The translations under genes and the position numbers were made by a program. 64,000 nucleotides of DNA. Origin: Brachionus plicatilis. Lineage: Eukaryota; Rotifera; Eurotatoria; Ploima; Brachionidae. The stretch spans positions 1,135,789 to 1,199,788 of the forward strand of contig QEOQ01000688.1 of the NCBI GenBank assembly GCA_010279815.1, given 5' to 3'. The notes beneath the pieces are model-generated. The model was given only the letters and a program-made list of their open reading frames with translations. It ran no database searches and was not told where the DNA came from. How positions within the stretch are numbered: position 1 is the first letter of the stretch; the number at the start of each line of letters is the position of its first letter. This document shows positions 1 to 11,996 of the stretch, piece after piece.

Positions 1-248
1 TAGTAAAAATTACCACAAATTTATATAAAATATCAACAAAAATTATATATTTTTATCTCTTTATTTTTTTCCGAATATATTATAAATAAAATAATTAAAA
101 TTAATGAAAACACAACGCATCACAAAGCTCATATTATTTTTTTAATTAACAACAAATTAAGTAATCATCCAATTAGTAAATGACTTAAAATTTTTTCTAG
201 GATATGTGAACATTTTTATATGAACTAAACAAAATAAAAAAAATTGGA

Positions 249-530
249 ATGAATATAACATTGAACAGCAAGCCAAAGCGAGAAGCAAAAGAGAAAACAA
301 GATCGTGTCTAAAACATCAACCATCTGACTGTATTCAGAACGAAGAAAACAATATTCTTAAATCTGACGAAGACTCGGATATAGAATTAGAACCAGCTCC
401 AATATCATCTAAAAAAAATCTAAAAAAGCCGAATGATACAGTTTTATCTATTGAAGATATTTGTAAAAAGGTTGTACTAAAAAAAAAATTAAATATTTTA
501 GTAGATTTTCTTCAAGTTCTCTTTTACTAA
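249..530 (+). CDS. possible small hypothetical protein, 93 aa
   Basis: An ATG-initiated ORF near the left edge. The predicted product is lysine-rich at the start and has an acidic stretch (residues about 39-50, SDEDSDIELEPA). I recognise no domain, signal peptide or membrane segment. Residue use (E, D, S, P, K) is more protein-like than random AT-rich reading frames here, which give mostly F, I, N, K, Y and L. A candidate acceptor (TTTTTTCTAG) lies about 50 nt upstream, so this could be an exon of a longer gene or an orphan ORF. The last 30 residues become AT-driven, so the true 3' boundary may be a splice site before the stop. Confidence 0.35.
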   Translation: MNITLNSKPKREAKEKTRSCLKHQPSDCIQNEENNILKSDEDSDIELEPAPISSKKNLKKPNDTVLSIEDICKKVVLKKKLNILVDFLQVLFY

Positions 531-586
531 ATATATTTTTTTTATTGATTAAATGGAAAAAATTAATTTTTTTTTGGTATTTTTAC

Positions 587-1129
587 GGCAAATTGAAATT
601 TCAGATCAAATTTTAAGATTTAAACGATCATTTAAAATCTCAAAACTTAATTAATCAAATGGTTTTGATAATTTTTAAGAAATAAATACAAAACATTACT
701 AAACATGTTATGTCTAATAATGGTTCATTATTAAATAAACATCAAAATGATTGATCTCTAATTTATTTAACAAAAACAGTCAATAATTTAAATAATTCAG
801 GTTAAGTTAATTCACAAATTCAAATTTAAAACTTTTATATCCATTCATTCAAACTAAAATAATTTTATTTTTCCACTTAAATAAATTTTAAATTTAAAAA
901 CATTGAAATTTTTTGTCTTTAAAAGTAAGTTTACATTCAAATCAATTAAAATATTTAAACCTTTTAAAGTTCAATAAAAAGGAACATTTTAAAATTTTGA
1001 ATATGAAAATAAACTTGACATGACATGTCAAGTAATTGCTTAGGAAAAAAATATTTTTCTCAATTATTTAAAAAAATATTACAATTTATATTTTAATCTT
1101 TTGATCTTGATCTAAAACTTCAATTTGCC
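587..1129. mobile_element. 543-bp miniature inverted-repeat element, GGCAAATTG ends, 8-bp TSD
   Basis: Left end GGCAAATTGAAATTTCAG and right end CTTCAATTTGCC are inverted repeats. The element is flanked by a perfect 8-bp direct repeat ATTTTTAC (579-586 and 1130-1137). The body is closely similar, in reverse orientation, to 42288-42839, which has its own different 8-bp duplication. Fragments of the same family lie at about 2385-2470 and 44835-45095. There is no coding capacity, so it is a non-autonomous DNA transposon. Confidence 0.85.
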
Positions 1130-1397
1130 ATTTTTACTTATTATGTTTATTTTAAATAATAAAAATTGGCACAATATTAACTTTATTTTATTTTTGTTTT
1201 TTTTTTTGGGATTTTTATTAATTTTGTGGAATTTTTACTAAAAATATTATCAGCAAATATTAAGAGTCATATCATAATACCAAAAATGGTAAATTAAACC
1301 ACAAATTGAATATTATTATTACAAATTTTTTAATTTTGAACAAATTTAATGAGAAGATATCAAATTTTTTTTCAAACCATATTTTGATTCAACAGAA

Positions 1398-1670
1398 GCC
1401 CGTATAGCCGAATGGTCAGTGTGTTAGTCATGCAAGCAGAAGATCGAGGGTTCAAAACCCGCTCAGGGTGAAAAAATCTTCAAAATCTCTCTGCAGTACG
1501 GAACGAATGTTTCAACCCGTTTCATCATAAAAAAGGGCGACTGGTTTCGACTGGGGAATAAACGTGTTGCAGATGATCAACTCGATGCAGAAACCTCTGT
1601 AACATGTCGGAACTGTTGCTCATAAAAGTACTGGAAAAGGAAATGAGCGCGCTGGGGATAGGATAGAAAA
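1398..1670 (+). mobile_element. tRNA-derived SINE (head 1398-1470, body to about 1670)
   Basis: The head looks like a tRNA: an A-box-like TAGCCGAATGG at 1405-1415 and a B-box-like GGTTCAAAACC at 1449-1459, spaced as in tRNA genes. The acceptor stem GCCCGTA/TCAGGGT has mismatches and the anticodon stem is imperfect, so a working tRNA is unlikely. A tail of about 200 bp follows, distinctly richer in G+C than the surrounding DNA (for example GGGCGACTGGTTTCGACTGG near 1536). This is the typical structure of a tRNA-headed SINE. The 3' end is uncertain and could extend to about 1860. I saw no second copy in the window. Confidence 0.65.
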
Positions 1671-1869
1671 GGGACATATAATTTTTTTATCTACCTTGAT
1701 TATCAAAATTTGTCTACGATTCTTTTTCAAGAGGTTGTAAAAATCATAGAATTGTGTAGTCATCGCTACTTCCATTTTATATTCACCAAGATGTTGTATA
1801 GTTTTGCCACGCATGCTCCATTTATGGGCTGCTAAAAGATCATTCTTGGTAATAAGCCGCTTATGAAAT

Positions 1870-4800
1870 TTTTTTTTGATCTAAATTTTAAAAATATTTC
1901 AAAATGGATGATTTTTAATTAATTTAGTTATAAATTAATTTAATTAGTTGAGTTTTTATTTAATTTATTATAATTTTATTAAAATTAGGGTAAGAAAATT
2001 TTATTATTTTGCTATTTAATTTAATTAGTATAAAATAATTGAATGAGTGATTATTCATAAAAATTTTTGTTATATTATTAAATTCGTGGCAGATTTTATT
2101 AACTTTGTGTTTATAGTTTACTACGATCTTATTTTTTTTTTATAGGAATTCAGTTTGAACTACACAAACTAAATTGTAAGCAATTTATGTACAATGTTTT
2201 GTAGAAATGTTTATGAACTAAAAAAAGGCTTCGAGCTTTTTAAACAAAATTAAAAAAACTTTCAGACATTTGAGGTGGAAAATTAAAAATATGAAAAATT
2301 TTAAAGATTAACAAAATTAAAAAAAACCTTTAAAAAAAGCATGTTACACGCTTAAATGTGTAATTTTAGAAAAAGAACATTTGTGCTGAAATTTTTTCTG
2401 TAATATTTAAAGACAAAAAAATTTAATCTTTCAAAATTTATAATTTGTTTAAGTAAAAAAATAAAATTATTCTAGCTTGAAATATAATCTTTTAAATCAA
2501 CGGGTATTTTTGTACCTTAGACCCTGTTTGCTTTGAATGCTACACCAGCACACAGTTTTTTTTTAATTTATCTTTTCTCTGTTAATGAATAAGAATAAAT
2601 CATGATTTTAATAATTTGCAATTAATGAATTACTGTCAACCGAGACACTTTTTAATAAAAAAATCTCTACTTCTCCTAAAAGGTTTGCTATGAAAACTAA
2701 AGACATCAAGATTGTGAAAAAACTACAACGGATGTAAATCACAAAAATTATTAAAAATGGTGACTATTATAAAATACCTAAAAACAACCTCAAAGATACA
2801 ACTAAAAGATGCGGATATTTTTCAAAAGAATATAAAATAATGCTTAGGATTTTTTTTTTTTAATAACAAAATAATTTTAAGAATATATGGTAACCAAGTC
2901 TAACCGGATGCTCCATTTTTTTTTATTGCATATTTTGCATCCATTTTGTTTAAAAATTTTAAAAAGAGTCACCCAACTTCCACCAATTTTTTTTGTCTTC
3001 CCTTTACCTCCGGCGGTTAATTGTGTGAGATTTTTCTATCAGTATGTGATTTTTCTAAATTAAATTTCTGCATTTTGTGGCATATTTAGCTTACTTTTAA
3101 AAATTTTCTTTTTTTTTTCTTTTTTGAAATTAAAACTTTTTATTTTTTGATAAGAGAAAATTTTATGAGAGCGAGAGAGATAAAAATGTATTTTTAATTA
3201 TTAAAAAAATAGCGTCACTGCATTTTATAGTCGTATACGGCTAAATGGGTTAAATAGAATAATATTCCGGGTAATTGGGTGATTTTTTTGACTAATCGGA
3301 TTAAATCTGTTTAACTCTTTAAAGTCTAAAAATTGACCCCATTTTATAAATCATGAAGAGCATATCCTAAAATTCTGAAAAAATTCTCATTTATACTTGA
3401 TCATGTGCTGAATCGAATAGAGGAACTAGGTTAGACCTAAAGTTATACTAAGCAACTTTAAAATCGTTTATGTCAAATTACTAATTTCACCTCATTAGAC
3501 GTAATCAAACTTTAAGAAAAAAAAAATGTCAAAATTTATTTTGTTTAATATATCACACATATAATTCGATTCCTCTCTTCGAGTTCTTAATGTAAATTTT
3601 TTTATATAAAATATCTTTTAAAATGAAGGAGATGTATCAGTTTTTCAAATTTGGCCACTCTTTTAACACATAACCCCCTTAGACGTCGTTACCATAGTAA
3701 ATTAGATTTTTTTTTTACTTAAAAATAAAAAAACATTCAATATATCAATTAAAAATAAAGGTACAGTATAACTCTATGTAACGAAATCCGAATTACAAAA
3801 AAGAATCCAGGAACCGATTTTTTTACAAAAAAAGAAGATTGCTAATTTTCTTTGATATAACAGGAGATAAAGAACTATTAAAAAAAAACCGAGTAAATCT
3901 TTTCTTAAGAAAATTTTTTTTTAAAAGTTTAAGAAATTCATTACTTAGGTGTTTTCTGAATTTTTAATTTTTGACTTGGTATTCGTAGACTATGTCCTTT
4001 TTCAATTGTACAATTGAAATATTTTTTTAAATTACATAACGGATAAATTTAGAATTTGGTGAATAATAAAAATTCTTAATGAGATTGAGTTTAAAATTTA
4101 GTTAAAATATTCAAAAAAGTATCAATATAATTATTGTATTCAAATTTAAATAAAATTATTTTTTTTCAGACTAATTATATAAAAAGAGCTAAAATTCAAA
4201 AAAGTTAACCAAATATTTGTGCAGAATTTTGTCTAGTTTATTATAAAAAAGGCATTTTTTTTGGGGGGGTCTTAATGTCGGAATATTTGGGTTTCAAAGG
4301 ACGTAGTCTACCAATTTCAAGTCAAAAATTAGAAATAAAGATAGCACTTAAGTTTTGAGTTTTTCCTGTCCTTGAACTTTTTATTATAATGCAGAAAATA
4401 AATGAACAAAAGTTTTTTTACTTTTTACCTTACAAGCCATGAAATTTTTCAAGATTGTAAAAGTCTACATTTTAAAATTTAAAAGGCGCTTACAACATTT
4501 TATACACCATTTTATACTGGAAAATGTATCTTTAAAAAAAATTATCCATCAAAAAAAGCGAAAAAAACACTTGATTCAAATAATATGATAAGAGCCTTAT
4601 TTTCCCATGAAAAAGGATGTTAAATAAAAAATAAGTGAAATAAATTGAATGTATCAACAGAAAAAAATTTAGTTTTCTAACGATACCATGAAATACTTAA
4701 CTAAATAAAATTATCAAAAATATTCATCTTAAAAAAACAAACTTTTTTAAAGATATTAAAATTTTATTATTTTGTTTGGTTTTAATTATTAAACATTTTT

Positions 4801-5868
4801 TGTAATGAAGTTAAGGAAATTAGATATTGTATTTATCGTTTTTAATTGGAAATTATTTTCTAATTTTCTTACTATTTAATATTCTAAGTTTGATGTAATC
4901 CATTTAATTTTAATGCAATAAAATTGTAAAAGTAACTCTCATTTATTTTAAAAAAAATTAATTCATGTATTAATTAATTATTTCATGCTTTTTCAAAATT
5001 GTATGAAAATTTTTATTAAAAGGCAAGAAAGTAATTGTAGATATTTACTGATCCTTTTTGAGGTATCGTGGTAATTTCATTATAACCAGAGATGTAATGC
5101 AATTACCACGAGCAAAAAAAAACTCTGCAGTTTTGCAGGAAAATGCACGCCATTTAAAAGTATTTAATTCAACTGCGCAATTTAATTGCAATGTTTTTGC
5201 AGAGCCTTATCTAATATTTAGCATGTTTTTTGCTTTAGTTAGCATTTTGCAGAGAGATTTAATCAAATACCATTCAAAAGTTATAAAAAAAACAAATTTT
5301 GATCTGAATTTTTTGATCCTAAACTTCAAGATGCCAAAAAATTCATTGTCATGTAATTGTTTCAAAATAGTATTTCTTTTTTTTTGTCTTATAACAATCC
5401 GAAAATTATTTTATTAACTATTCTACACGAGGTTGACATGATGATTAAAAACCATTCCAAATTCCATACTACGAAGTTCTTAATTTTAATGTCGGCCTAA
5501 AATTTTTAGATAAAAAAAAATTTTGTTCTAAAAATCAAGTTTTTTTTGATTTTTGCCAAAGTTTATCTATATCCATTAAAATATATATGTAAAGAAAATT
5601 ATATTGATAATTGATAAAGTTAATAGAAATTAGAAAATTTTCTATTTTCCAAAATTAACTTTGTTTTAGCCTAAAAAAAAAAAACAAGATTAATTTTAAG
5701 ACTTTATTATGAATTAAATGCAAAATTGCACATTAAGTTTACACAAAATCTAATTTTGAAATGCATTGAAATTGAATTCAAATTTGAAAAATTTACTCAT
5801 TTGCATCTAGAAAATAAAATTTAAAAGCAAACACAGTCCAGGCCCTATGAAGAAAGACTAAAATAAAA
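1870..5868. other. AT-rich intergenic stretch without a convincing gene
   Basis: Long homopolymer-rich DNA with stops in all frames. A 119-aa ORF at 5058-5417 has a composition expected by chance and is not called. Repeat traces are present: a fragment of the 587-1129 family at about 2385-2470, an inverted repeat at 3944-4352, and at 5317-5335 a lone copy of the terminal sequence (CTTCAAGATGCC) found at the right end of the 43662-44375 element. Confidence 0.6.
3944..4352. repeat. about 410-bp inverted-repeat element
   Basis: The left arm (3944-4005, with TTTTTGACTTGGTATTCGTA) and the right arm (4290-4352) are imperfect inverted repeats sharing CTTAGGTG/CTTAAGTG at the outer ends and GTAGACTA(T/C)GTCC at the inner ends. 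I found no clear flanking duplication, so the boundaries are approximate. There is no coding content. Confidence 0.5.
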
Positions 5869-7065
5869 ATGATCAATTCAAATGGGCCACATCCAAATAG
5901 AATAACTTTAAAAAACAATTTATCACTATCTTGCGTGAGCCTAATACGACCATCAACAGATTCTAAACAATATCGAAACTTGAGCGGCTATAAGCCAGCA
6001 AGAGGCGACTTTGAGACAGAATACAATGACAAATTCGAATTTAACCACTTGGCAGATTTAGACTATGATTTTATTGATGCAAAAGAAGATGTCGAAGAAA
6101 TAGATGTTGAAGGCGATTCAGATGATGCTGATTTAACTGACCACATTCAGATTGAAAACAACTTAAAATTGGCTATTCTTAAATCATATAATGATTTAAT
6201 ACGTGAACGTCTCAAAAGAAAAGAATTTATTCGGAACTTTGGAATACTAAGTGACATTTGCCAAAATGATTTTGTCAATCTGGTCAAGAGCAAATCGTCA
6301 TTCAGCCAATATTACAAAAAATCACCAAGAAATATGAAGGACAACTTTTACCATTTAAAAAATATTGATCAAGTATGTTCATTTCCCAACAAATTGATCC
6401 GATTATTCAATAATTTTGACGATTACTTGACTTTTATAGAATTGGTAAGTTATCAGTCTTTTTTGAGCAAAAAACTCGACGACTTGGTCGAGTATAGATC
6501 AAATGGAATTAAAAAATTTAGAAATATTTCGATATACAAAAATTTAAAATTAAAACGCTTGAACAAGACAAACAGTGTTCATATGGCTAGTTTAATGACG
6601 TCAATTAATCGATATGATGAAAATTCTGGTTCGAACATTTTCAAGACAATGTGTTTAGATTGGTTCAAAAAATTTGTTATTTCTGAGAAAAATCTGATAG
6701 ATAAAATTGGTTCGAATCTGTTGACAAATGGTAGACAAATATCCAACTCTCCGTCGGCGTATCCTGCTTCACATCTCAAGTACAAAAACAATCCGCTCAG
6801 AATAGAGAACTATCCTGATAGTGACAAACTGAACGAGGAAGAAAAAGAATTTTGTCGAGTGGCTCGAATACAGCCTACAAAATATTTACGAGTTAAAGCT
6901 ATTTTAATAATGGAAAATAGTAAATCAGGATTTTGTACCTATTCCAAAGCCAGGAAAATTGCTGGTATTGATGTAAATAAAACTCGGCTTGTTCACAATT
7001 TGCTTTTAAAATTAGATCTTATAAATGTAGATTGTGCACTAGACGACAAAAAAATTGAAACTTGA
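5869..7065 (+). CDS. Ada2/TADA2B-like transcriptional adaptor lacking ZZ and SANT domains
   Basis: A single open exon of 398 aa. After about 40 N-terminal residues comes a segment typical of Ada2 proteins downstream of their SANT domain (SGYKPARGDFETEYND), then the conserved helix LIRERLKRKEFIRNFGILS. The motif LDDLVEYRSNGIKKF matches the TADA2B region with YRRNGITK in human. The C-terminus, about residues 315-395, resembles a SWIRM domain (EFCRVARIQPTKYLRVKAILIME..., ending near IDVNKTRLVHNLLLKLDLI). Ada2 proteins bind Gcn5 and Ada3 in SAGA-type histone acetyltransferase complexes in the nucleus. The family's N-terminal ZZ finger and SANT domain are absent. An in-frame stop at 5848-5850 precedes the start and I see no good acceptor, so either this is a genuine short form or the N-terminus is on a distant exon. 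A poly(A) signal AATAAA lies at 7079-7084. Confidence 0.85.
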   Translation: MINSNGPHPNRITLKNNLSLSCVSLIRPSTDSKQYRNLSGYKPARGDFETEYNDKFEFNHLADLDYDFIDAKEDVEEIDVEGDSDDADLTDHIQIENNLKLAILKSYNDLIRERLKRKEFIRNFGILSDICQNDFVNLVKSKSSFSQYYKKSPRNMKDNFYHLKNIDQVCSFPNKLIRLFNNFDDYLTFIELVSYQSFLSKKLDDLVEYRSNGIKKFRNISIYKNLKLKRLNKTNSVHMASLMTSINRYDENSGSNIFKTMCLDWFKKFVISEKNLIDKIGSNLLTNGRQISNSPSAYPASHLKYKNNPLRIENYPDSDKLNEEEKEFCRVARIQPTKYLRVKAILIMENSKSGFCTYSKARKIAGIDVNKTRLVHNLLLKLDLINVDCALDDKKIET

Positions 7066-7304
7066 ATTTTCAAATTTGAATAAATAATTAAAAAAAAATT
7101 TTTCTTTTTTTTTTTTAGTATCATTTGATGCAAAGGCTTGATAACTTATTGACCACCTAAAGAAAAGATATTTATTTATTTATTTTAATCAAAATTTTTT
7201 CAATATTTTATTTTTTCAATTTTTTTTAGCAAAACTTAATTTTTTTGGTAACTTATTTAACATTTTAAAGAAAAGATATTTATTTATCTTTGAATCAAAA
7301 TTTT

Positions 7305-7831
7305 GGGTCTGATCAAAAGTTTGACCACCTGGTCACAAAATTTACTTTAAAAAAATCTTCAATAAAAAATATGAACACATGATCTTGAAATTGACTTTAA
7401 AAATTAAATTGTCAATTTTATGAACAAAAATAAATTTTTTTTTCTAAAATTTTTGAATCAATTTTGAGACCACTTTTATTTCATATTTCATTTGATATAA
7501 ATTTTTTTTATCAAATTTTTTTCAATTCAAAAATAAATGGATTTAAATGAATTCCTTCAGATCGACCCTTTAAATCAGCTAAAAATGTTGATGACCATTG
7601 GACGCAAATATTTTATAAGATTTTTCATTAAATTTTATCCGGATTTATAATAATAATTTAAGTAAATTTTGTGATCACTTTTTTTTGCTTTTGGAAAATA
7701 AATTTTTTTTGGTTCATAAAATTGACTATGTAATTTTAAAAGTCAATTTCAAGATCATGTGTTCATATTTTTTATTGAAGATTTTTTTAAAGTAAATTTT
7801 GTGATCAGGTGTCAAACTTTTGACCAGACCA
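7305..7831. mobile_element. 527-bp miniature inverted-repeat element, GGGTCTG ends, 8-bp TSD
   Basis: Long inverted arms (7305-about 7440 and about 7690-7831) begin GGGTCTGATCAAAAGTTTG on the left and TGGTCTGGTCAAAAGTTTG on the right, read inward. The flanks 7297-7304 and 7832-7839 are both AAAATTTT. This repeat is itself palindromic, so the evidence is slightly weaker than in other copies. The arms carry TGGTCAC-type motifs. The terminus resembles that of 54897-55399. The element fills most of the space between the Ada2-like and SWI5 genes. Confidence 0.8.
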
Positions 7832-7935
7832 AAAATTTTAACAAGAATTTTTTTTTTTTAACAAACACAATTTTTTTTAATGAATTTATTAAAAGTATTG
7901 AACTGGTCTTATTTAAGTAAAGTTTTGTTTAGACT

Positions 7936-8376
7936 ATGTCAAAATTAGATGAGAAAAAACGCTCCAATTCAAATTCAAGTCAATCGGAACAATGTTTTTC
8001 TAAAAAATCAAAAACAGAAACAGACCAACAAACTAATCAAATGATTAAATACATCCCAATGAAAAATGGATCTACAAATGTGAATAGAACGTTTAAAACT
8101 CCGTTTAATAGCCCTGATAATCAAAATTTAGCAAACACTATTAATAAATCAACCAAGACTGTTCAACAAGAAATAGATGAAATTGACCAAGAAATCGAAA
8201 ATCTTTTGGACCAAGGCTATAAACTAGAAGAACTTGACGTAATAATTGATAAATTGCACATCTACAATGATATCAAAGATTTAGCACAAAGTCTTTTAGA
8301 AAAAATAGCCCATATAAAAGGTTGTACAATTAAAAAAATGCATGAATTATATGGTTTGGACCCAAATATCGATTAA
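7936..8376 (+). CDS. SWI5: SWI5 homologous-recombination protein
   Basis: A complete 146-aa intronless ORF. The N-terminal half is a low-complexity Ser/Asn/Lys-rich tail. The C-terminal half (about residues 70-146) is a typical Swi5 domain: a coiled helix QQEIDEIDQEIENLLDQGY, the motif LHIYNDIKDLAQSLLEKIAHI and the ending CTIKKMHELYGLDPNID. Human SWI5 has the equivalent LHEYNDIKDIAQ and GVTTKELYPEF. Swi5 pairs with Sfr1 and stimulates the Rad51 recombinase during strand exchange in the nucleus. The length is normal for the family. A poly(A) signal lies at 8393-8398, just after the stop. It has its own spacing from the Ada2-like gene, and no operon is implied. Confidence 0.92.
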   Translation: MSKLDEKKRSNSNSSQSEQCFSKKSKTETDQQTNQMIKYIPMKNGSTNVNRTFKTPFNSPDNQNLANTINKSTKTVQQEIDEIDQEIENLLDQGYKLEELDVIIDKLHIYNDIKDLAQSLLEKIAHIKGCTIKKMHELYGLDPNID

Positions 8377-8399
8377 ATAACATCTAATTTTAAATAAAT

Positions 8400-11295
8400 T
8401 GTTTATTTTTCAAAATTTTAATTGTTCCAAATCGATTTTTAAATTTAATTTTGTTAAATGCTGACAAGATTTTTTAGGATTGGTTAATTTGGTGACCAGT
8501 TGATCATATGTTTTTAATCTAGTAGTATTAATTAGTTAATTGTATGAAAAGAATAAATTTTGACAAAAAATAAATTTTTTTAAGAAAATTAAAAATAAAT
8601 TAAAATTTTTAGTCACGAATTCAAATTTTTTTTTTTAAATAATTGAAAAATAAAAGATAACAACTTCAATCTTTTCTTAAATTAAATATTTAAAGGATGA
8701 ATTTTTTTTCATTCAAACCAAGAAATTAATTTAAATCTAAATTTAATCCATATTTTTACAAAATCAAAAAATCTAAAAAGAATCTAGTCGACTAAATTAG
8801 TACTGTTCAAAAAGAATTTTTTTTGGTTAAAATATTTTCATCTCCATGACTCTAACCAAATTTAGATTAAAAAAAATGCATTTTGAGATATTAACACGTT
8901 GTTTCTAGTTCTCAAAATTTATCTTAAATAATCTAATATGCATCTGAATCAAATTTAAATTTGGTCTTTTCTAAAATTTCAAATGCGCAATTTTAAATTA
9001 AATTTTAAATTTTAGACAATTAAAAAAAATAAACACATTTACATTGTTAAAAATTTAATTTGGCAAAAAAACTTTTTTCATTTTAAATTTGAGCAAAAAT
9101 TTTCATTTTCCAAATTTTATTTTTAATTGTGTAAATTTTTTTTAATTATCCAAAATTTAAAGCTATCTCGCGTCCTTAAAAATTTAGATTAAAAGGAAAT
9201 AAATTCAAAATTGATGTTAAATTTGATATTTCATTTTAATCAAAACCATAAAAAGTTACTGATAAGGTAAAGAGTAATTAAAAATATTGCTAGTTAAAAA
9301 AATAAAAAAAGTTAGATTGTTTGGATGCAGATACTGATTAATCACATCTAATTTTCAAAATTAATTTTTTTTTTAATATTTTCAATACAATAATTAGTTT
9401 AATTTGTTATTTTATCTTTTAATTTTAAGTTTAAAATCATTCGATTGGGAAAAATTTCAAGATGATCAGGTAAATTAAAATTTTTGTTCCTAATTCAATT
9501 TCTAATCTTATCATTAAAATCTAAAAGTCAAATCGCCGCTGAATGTTACTTCCCCATAATAGCCGATTGCATTTTATGGCTTTATTGATCTAAAACAATT
9601 TAAAAAATATTTAGAACAATGTTTGAATTATAGCCATTAAGTTTGCTACTAAATTTTATAAACTTTGAATCGCATGTCTAAAATAGAATAATTGATAAAA
9701 AAAGTATAATTGGCGTATCAATATAAAATCAATCAATCATCTAGTCAACTTCACTTTTAAAAAAACTCGGTTTCAAATCAATCAAACTTGTAATTTCGAG
9801 CAAAAAGCAACATTTAACTCTATTAATCCTCGAGAGTTCAGTGACTTATACAAAACAACGTACGAATACCTTTTGGTTATAAGATAAATAAATAATAGTA
9901 TTTACGTGATTATTTCATGGCATTTAGGGCAATTGTTTATTCAGCTTTGCCGGCATTTCGAACGTTTTTTTTTTTAGATATATTAATATTGTTATCTACA
10001 TTTATTTCATTATACTAGTTTAACTCTAATTTTATTATCAGACCAAACTCATGGATTGATTTAATTTCAGCAATAATTTAATAGTTCATCAAAAATTTAA
10101 TATCAGCAAAGATTAATTAGAGCAATTACAGTATGGAATTAAAACTAATAATATTAAGCTTTTAATATTAAACAAATAACTATGCCTTTTTATCATCTTC
10201 AATTAAAATTCTATTCAGTCTGACAATCTGGCCAGATATTTAGATCAAAATATATCTCATGAAAGTATCATGACTTAAAATCACCTATTTCAAATCTATT
10301 ATAATCTTAAATTTTTTTCTCAGAATTCATCTCTTCTCCACAAAATAAAATATTATAGATACTATTAATTTAAGGATACAGACTAATTATTGAGTGATTC
10401 TGGGCCTTTAAATTTACACCACTTAAAAAAGTCAACGTCGGAATTTTTTTATCGGCCTAAAATAAGATAATTTTTTTTAATCTAGTCCATCTTGAAGTTA
10501 TTTAATGCATTATGACTTGTGTTAAAAATTAGATTGTTTAAAAGGAACTTTGGCTTAACGAGTTTGATAAAGGAAAAAAATAATAATCCCTAGGAAAAGT
10601 ATTAACATCTTTTTGTAAAAACTAAATAATGACGAATGCTATTCATTTTTTTTAATTTTTATTTGAATTTTTATTTATATTTATCAAATCTACTTCTAAA
10701 AGAACAGTTTATTTATTTTATTTCATTTTAATTTTTTTTAAAGGATTGTTCTTATGAGTGAATTGTCAAATTTTAATTTTATTTTTTTTGAATAATCAGT
10801 GGCGTTCAATAAAAATTTAAAAAAAAAGATGTGAAAGTTAAAAATCAATAGTTTTAATAGTTTGTTAAATAATTTTAAAAGAATTTTTTGTCTTCAGGTT
10901 AAAACTTTTCAGAATCAAATAAATTAGTGTATTTTGTCGAATTAAAAAATTAATTTAAAATTAAATAAATAAAAAAATTAAAGAAGCATATAATAATGCC
11001 TGAATTTAGTGACCATAGCTTCAATTGGCGTTGAATTATGAATTCGATTATTTAGCAAATTTAAAGCAATGGTTTAGCTATTAAGATCTTTGTTTCTATA
11101 AATTTTTCACTAATACTTAGCTTGAAAATTATATTTTTTGTTTTATAAATAATCGAGTTTAGTATATGAATGAACTTGACTGGATTGCATATTTAATAAA
11201 GACTATTTTTTTATTTTTTTTTCGCAGAAAGATAGCTACCATAGCAAAACTACATCTAGTCTCGCTCGGCAGGTCTCCTGCTATAGCTTATTATA

Positions 11296-11332
<37 letters not shown>

Positions 11333-11540
11333 GAATAATCTGTAAAAAATTTTATTGAATACCTTGAAGTCTCGCAAAATTTTAGATCTGAAATTAAGAT
11401 TAGATCTATTCATTTAATTATTTTAATTAGTGGTTTATGCTATTCCATTGTGTCAATCCTTTTTATGAAAAACATTTTTTGTTTGTCTTGTAATAGTTCA
11501 AGTTTTTTTTATTTTTTTATTTTATTAAAATCAAAACTAT
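8400..11540. other. AT-rich gene-free region
   Basis: No frame gives a protein-like ORF. I see a weak foldback at about 9005-9170 and an ATT-type microsatellite at about 11289-11333. The microsatellite is preceded by the small hairpin GCAGGTCTCCTGC, an arrangement resembling a LINE 3' terminus. Confidence 0.55.
11289..11333. repeat. (ATT)n microsatellite behind a hairpin, LINE-3'-end-like
   Basis: About 45 bp of near-perfect ATT/TTA repeats preceded by GCAGGTCTCCTGC (stem GCAGG/CCTGC) and a locally GC-rich segment (CTCGCTCGGCAGG). A similar hairpin plus microsatellite lies at 28563-28655. This layout is known from non-LTR retrotransposon tails, but no reverse transcriptase is attached. Confidence 0.55.
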
Positions 11541-11548
11541 TTATCACG

Positions 11549-11632
11549 GTGCTGAAAGGAAAGTTAACGACCATACCAATAAATTCCCGGATTCATGTCC
11601 TTACTATTATTTTTTTAATAAAATAAATAAAA
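11549..11632 (+). repeat. short dispersed repeat, GCTGAAAGGAA module with AATAAATAAA tail
   Basis: A GC-richer module beginning GTGCTGAAAGGAAAG and ending in a TTTAATAAAATAAATAAA tail. Comparable modules are at 12861-12950 (GGCTGAAAGGAAGGACT), about 12994 (GGCTGAAAAGAAGGACT) and, more diverged, about 15393-15465. All are in plus orientation and AT-tailed, suggesting 3' ends of one non-LTR element family or a SINE. Confidence 0.45.
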
Positions 11633-11996
11633 AATTTAGAATACTAAATCAATTCGGTCTCAATTTTGTGTGCATTTTGAAAATGAGTGTAATTTTAGTT
11701 AGTATTTTGGGTTCATAATTATTGACATCATTGTTTAAATTTTTTGAAACTTTTTGTTAAAATTTATTTTAAATCCTCACGAATAAGTAACCAGAATTTT
11801 TTTTTTTTTTTTGAGGAAAATAAACCATGTCAGAAGGTCTGGCTGCATCTGAATTTTTAGCCTGCCTGGATTTTTGACTCTTGCTTAAAGTGAATAAATA
11901 TGGGCAGATGATAGGCCTAGGCAGATTTTGATTTGGAAATCTATTATTCTCAATAAATTATTTAATTTAAATACAAAAAATGTATACGTTATAGAA

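Noticed and set aside
1398..1470. Functional tRNA gene
   Set aside because: The acceptor stem has mismatches and the anticodon stem is imperfect. A GC-rich body follows as in SINEs, so I call it a SINE head.
5058..5417. 119-aa plus-strand ORF
   Set aside because: Composition is typical of AT-rich noncoding DNA and it overlaps repeat words (CTGCAG/TTGCAGAG). No family features.
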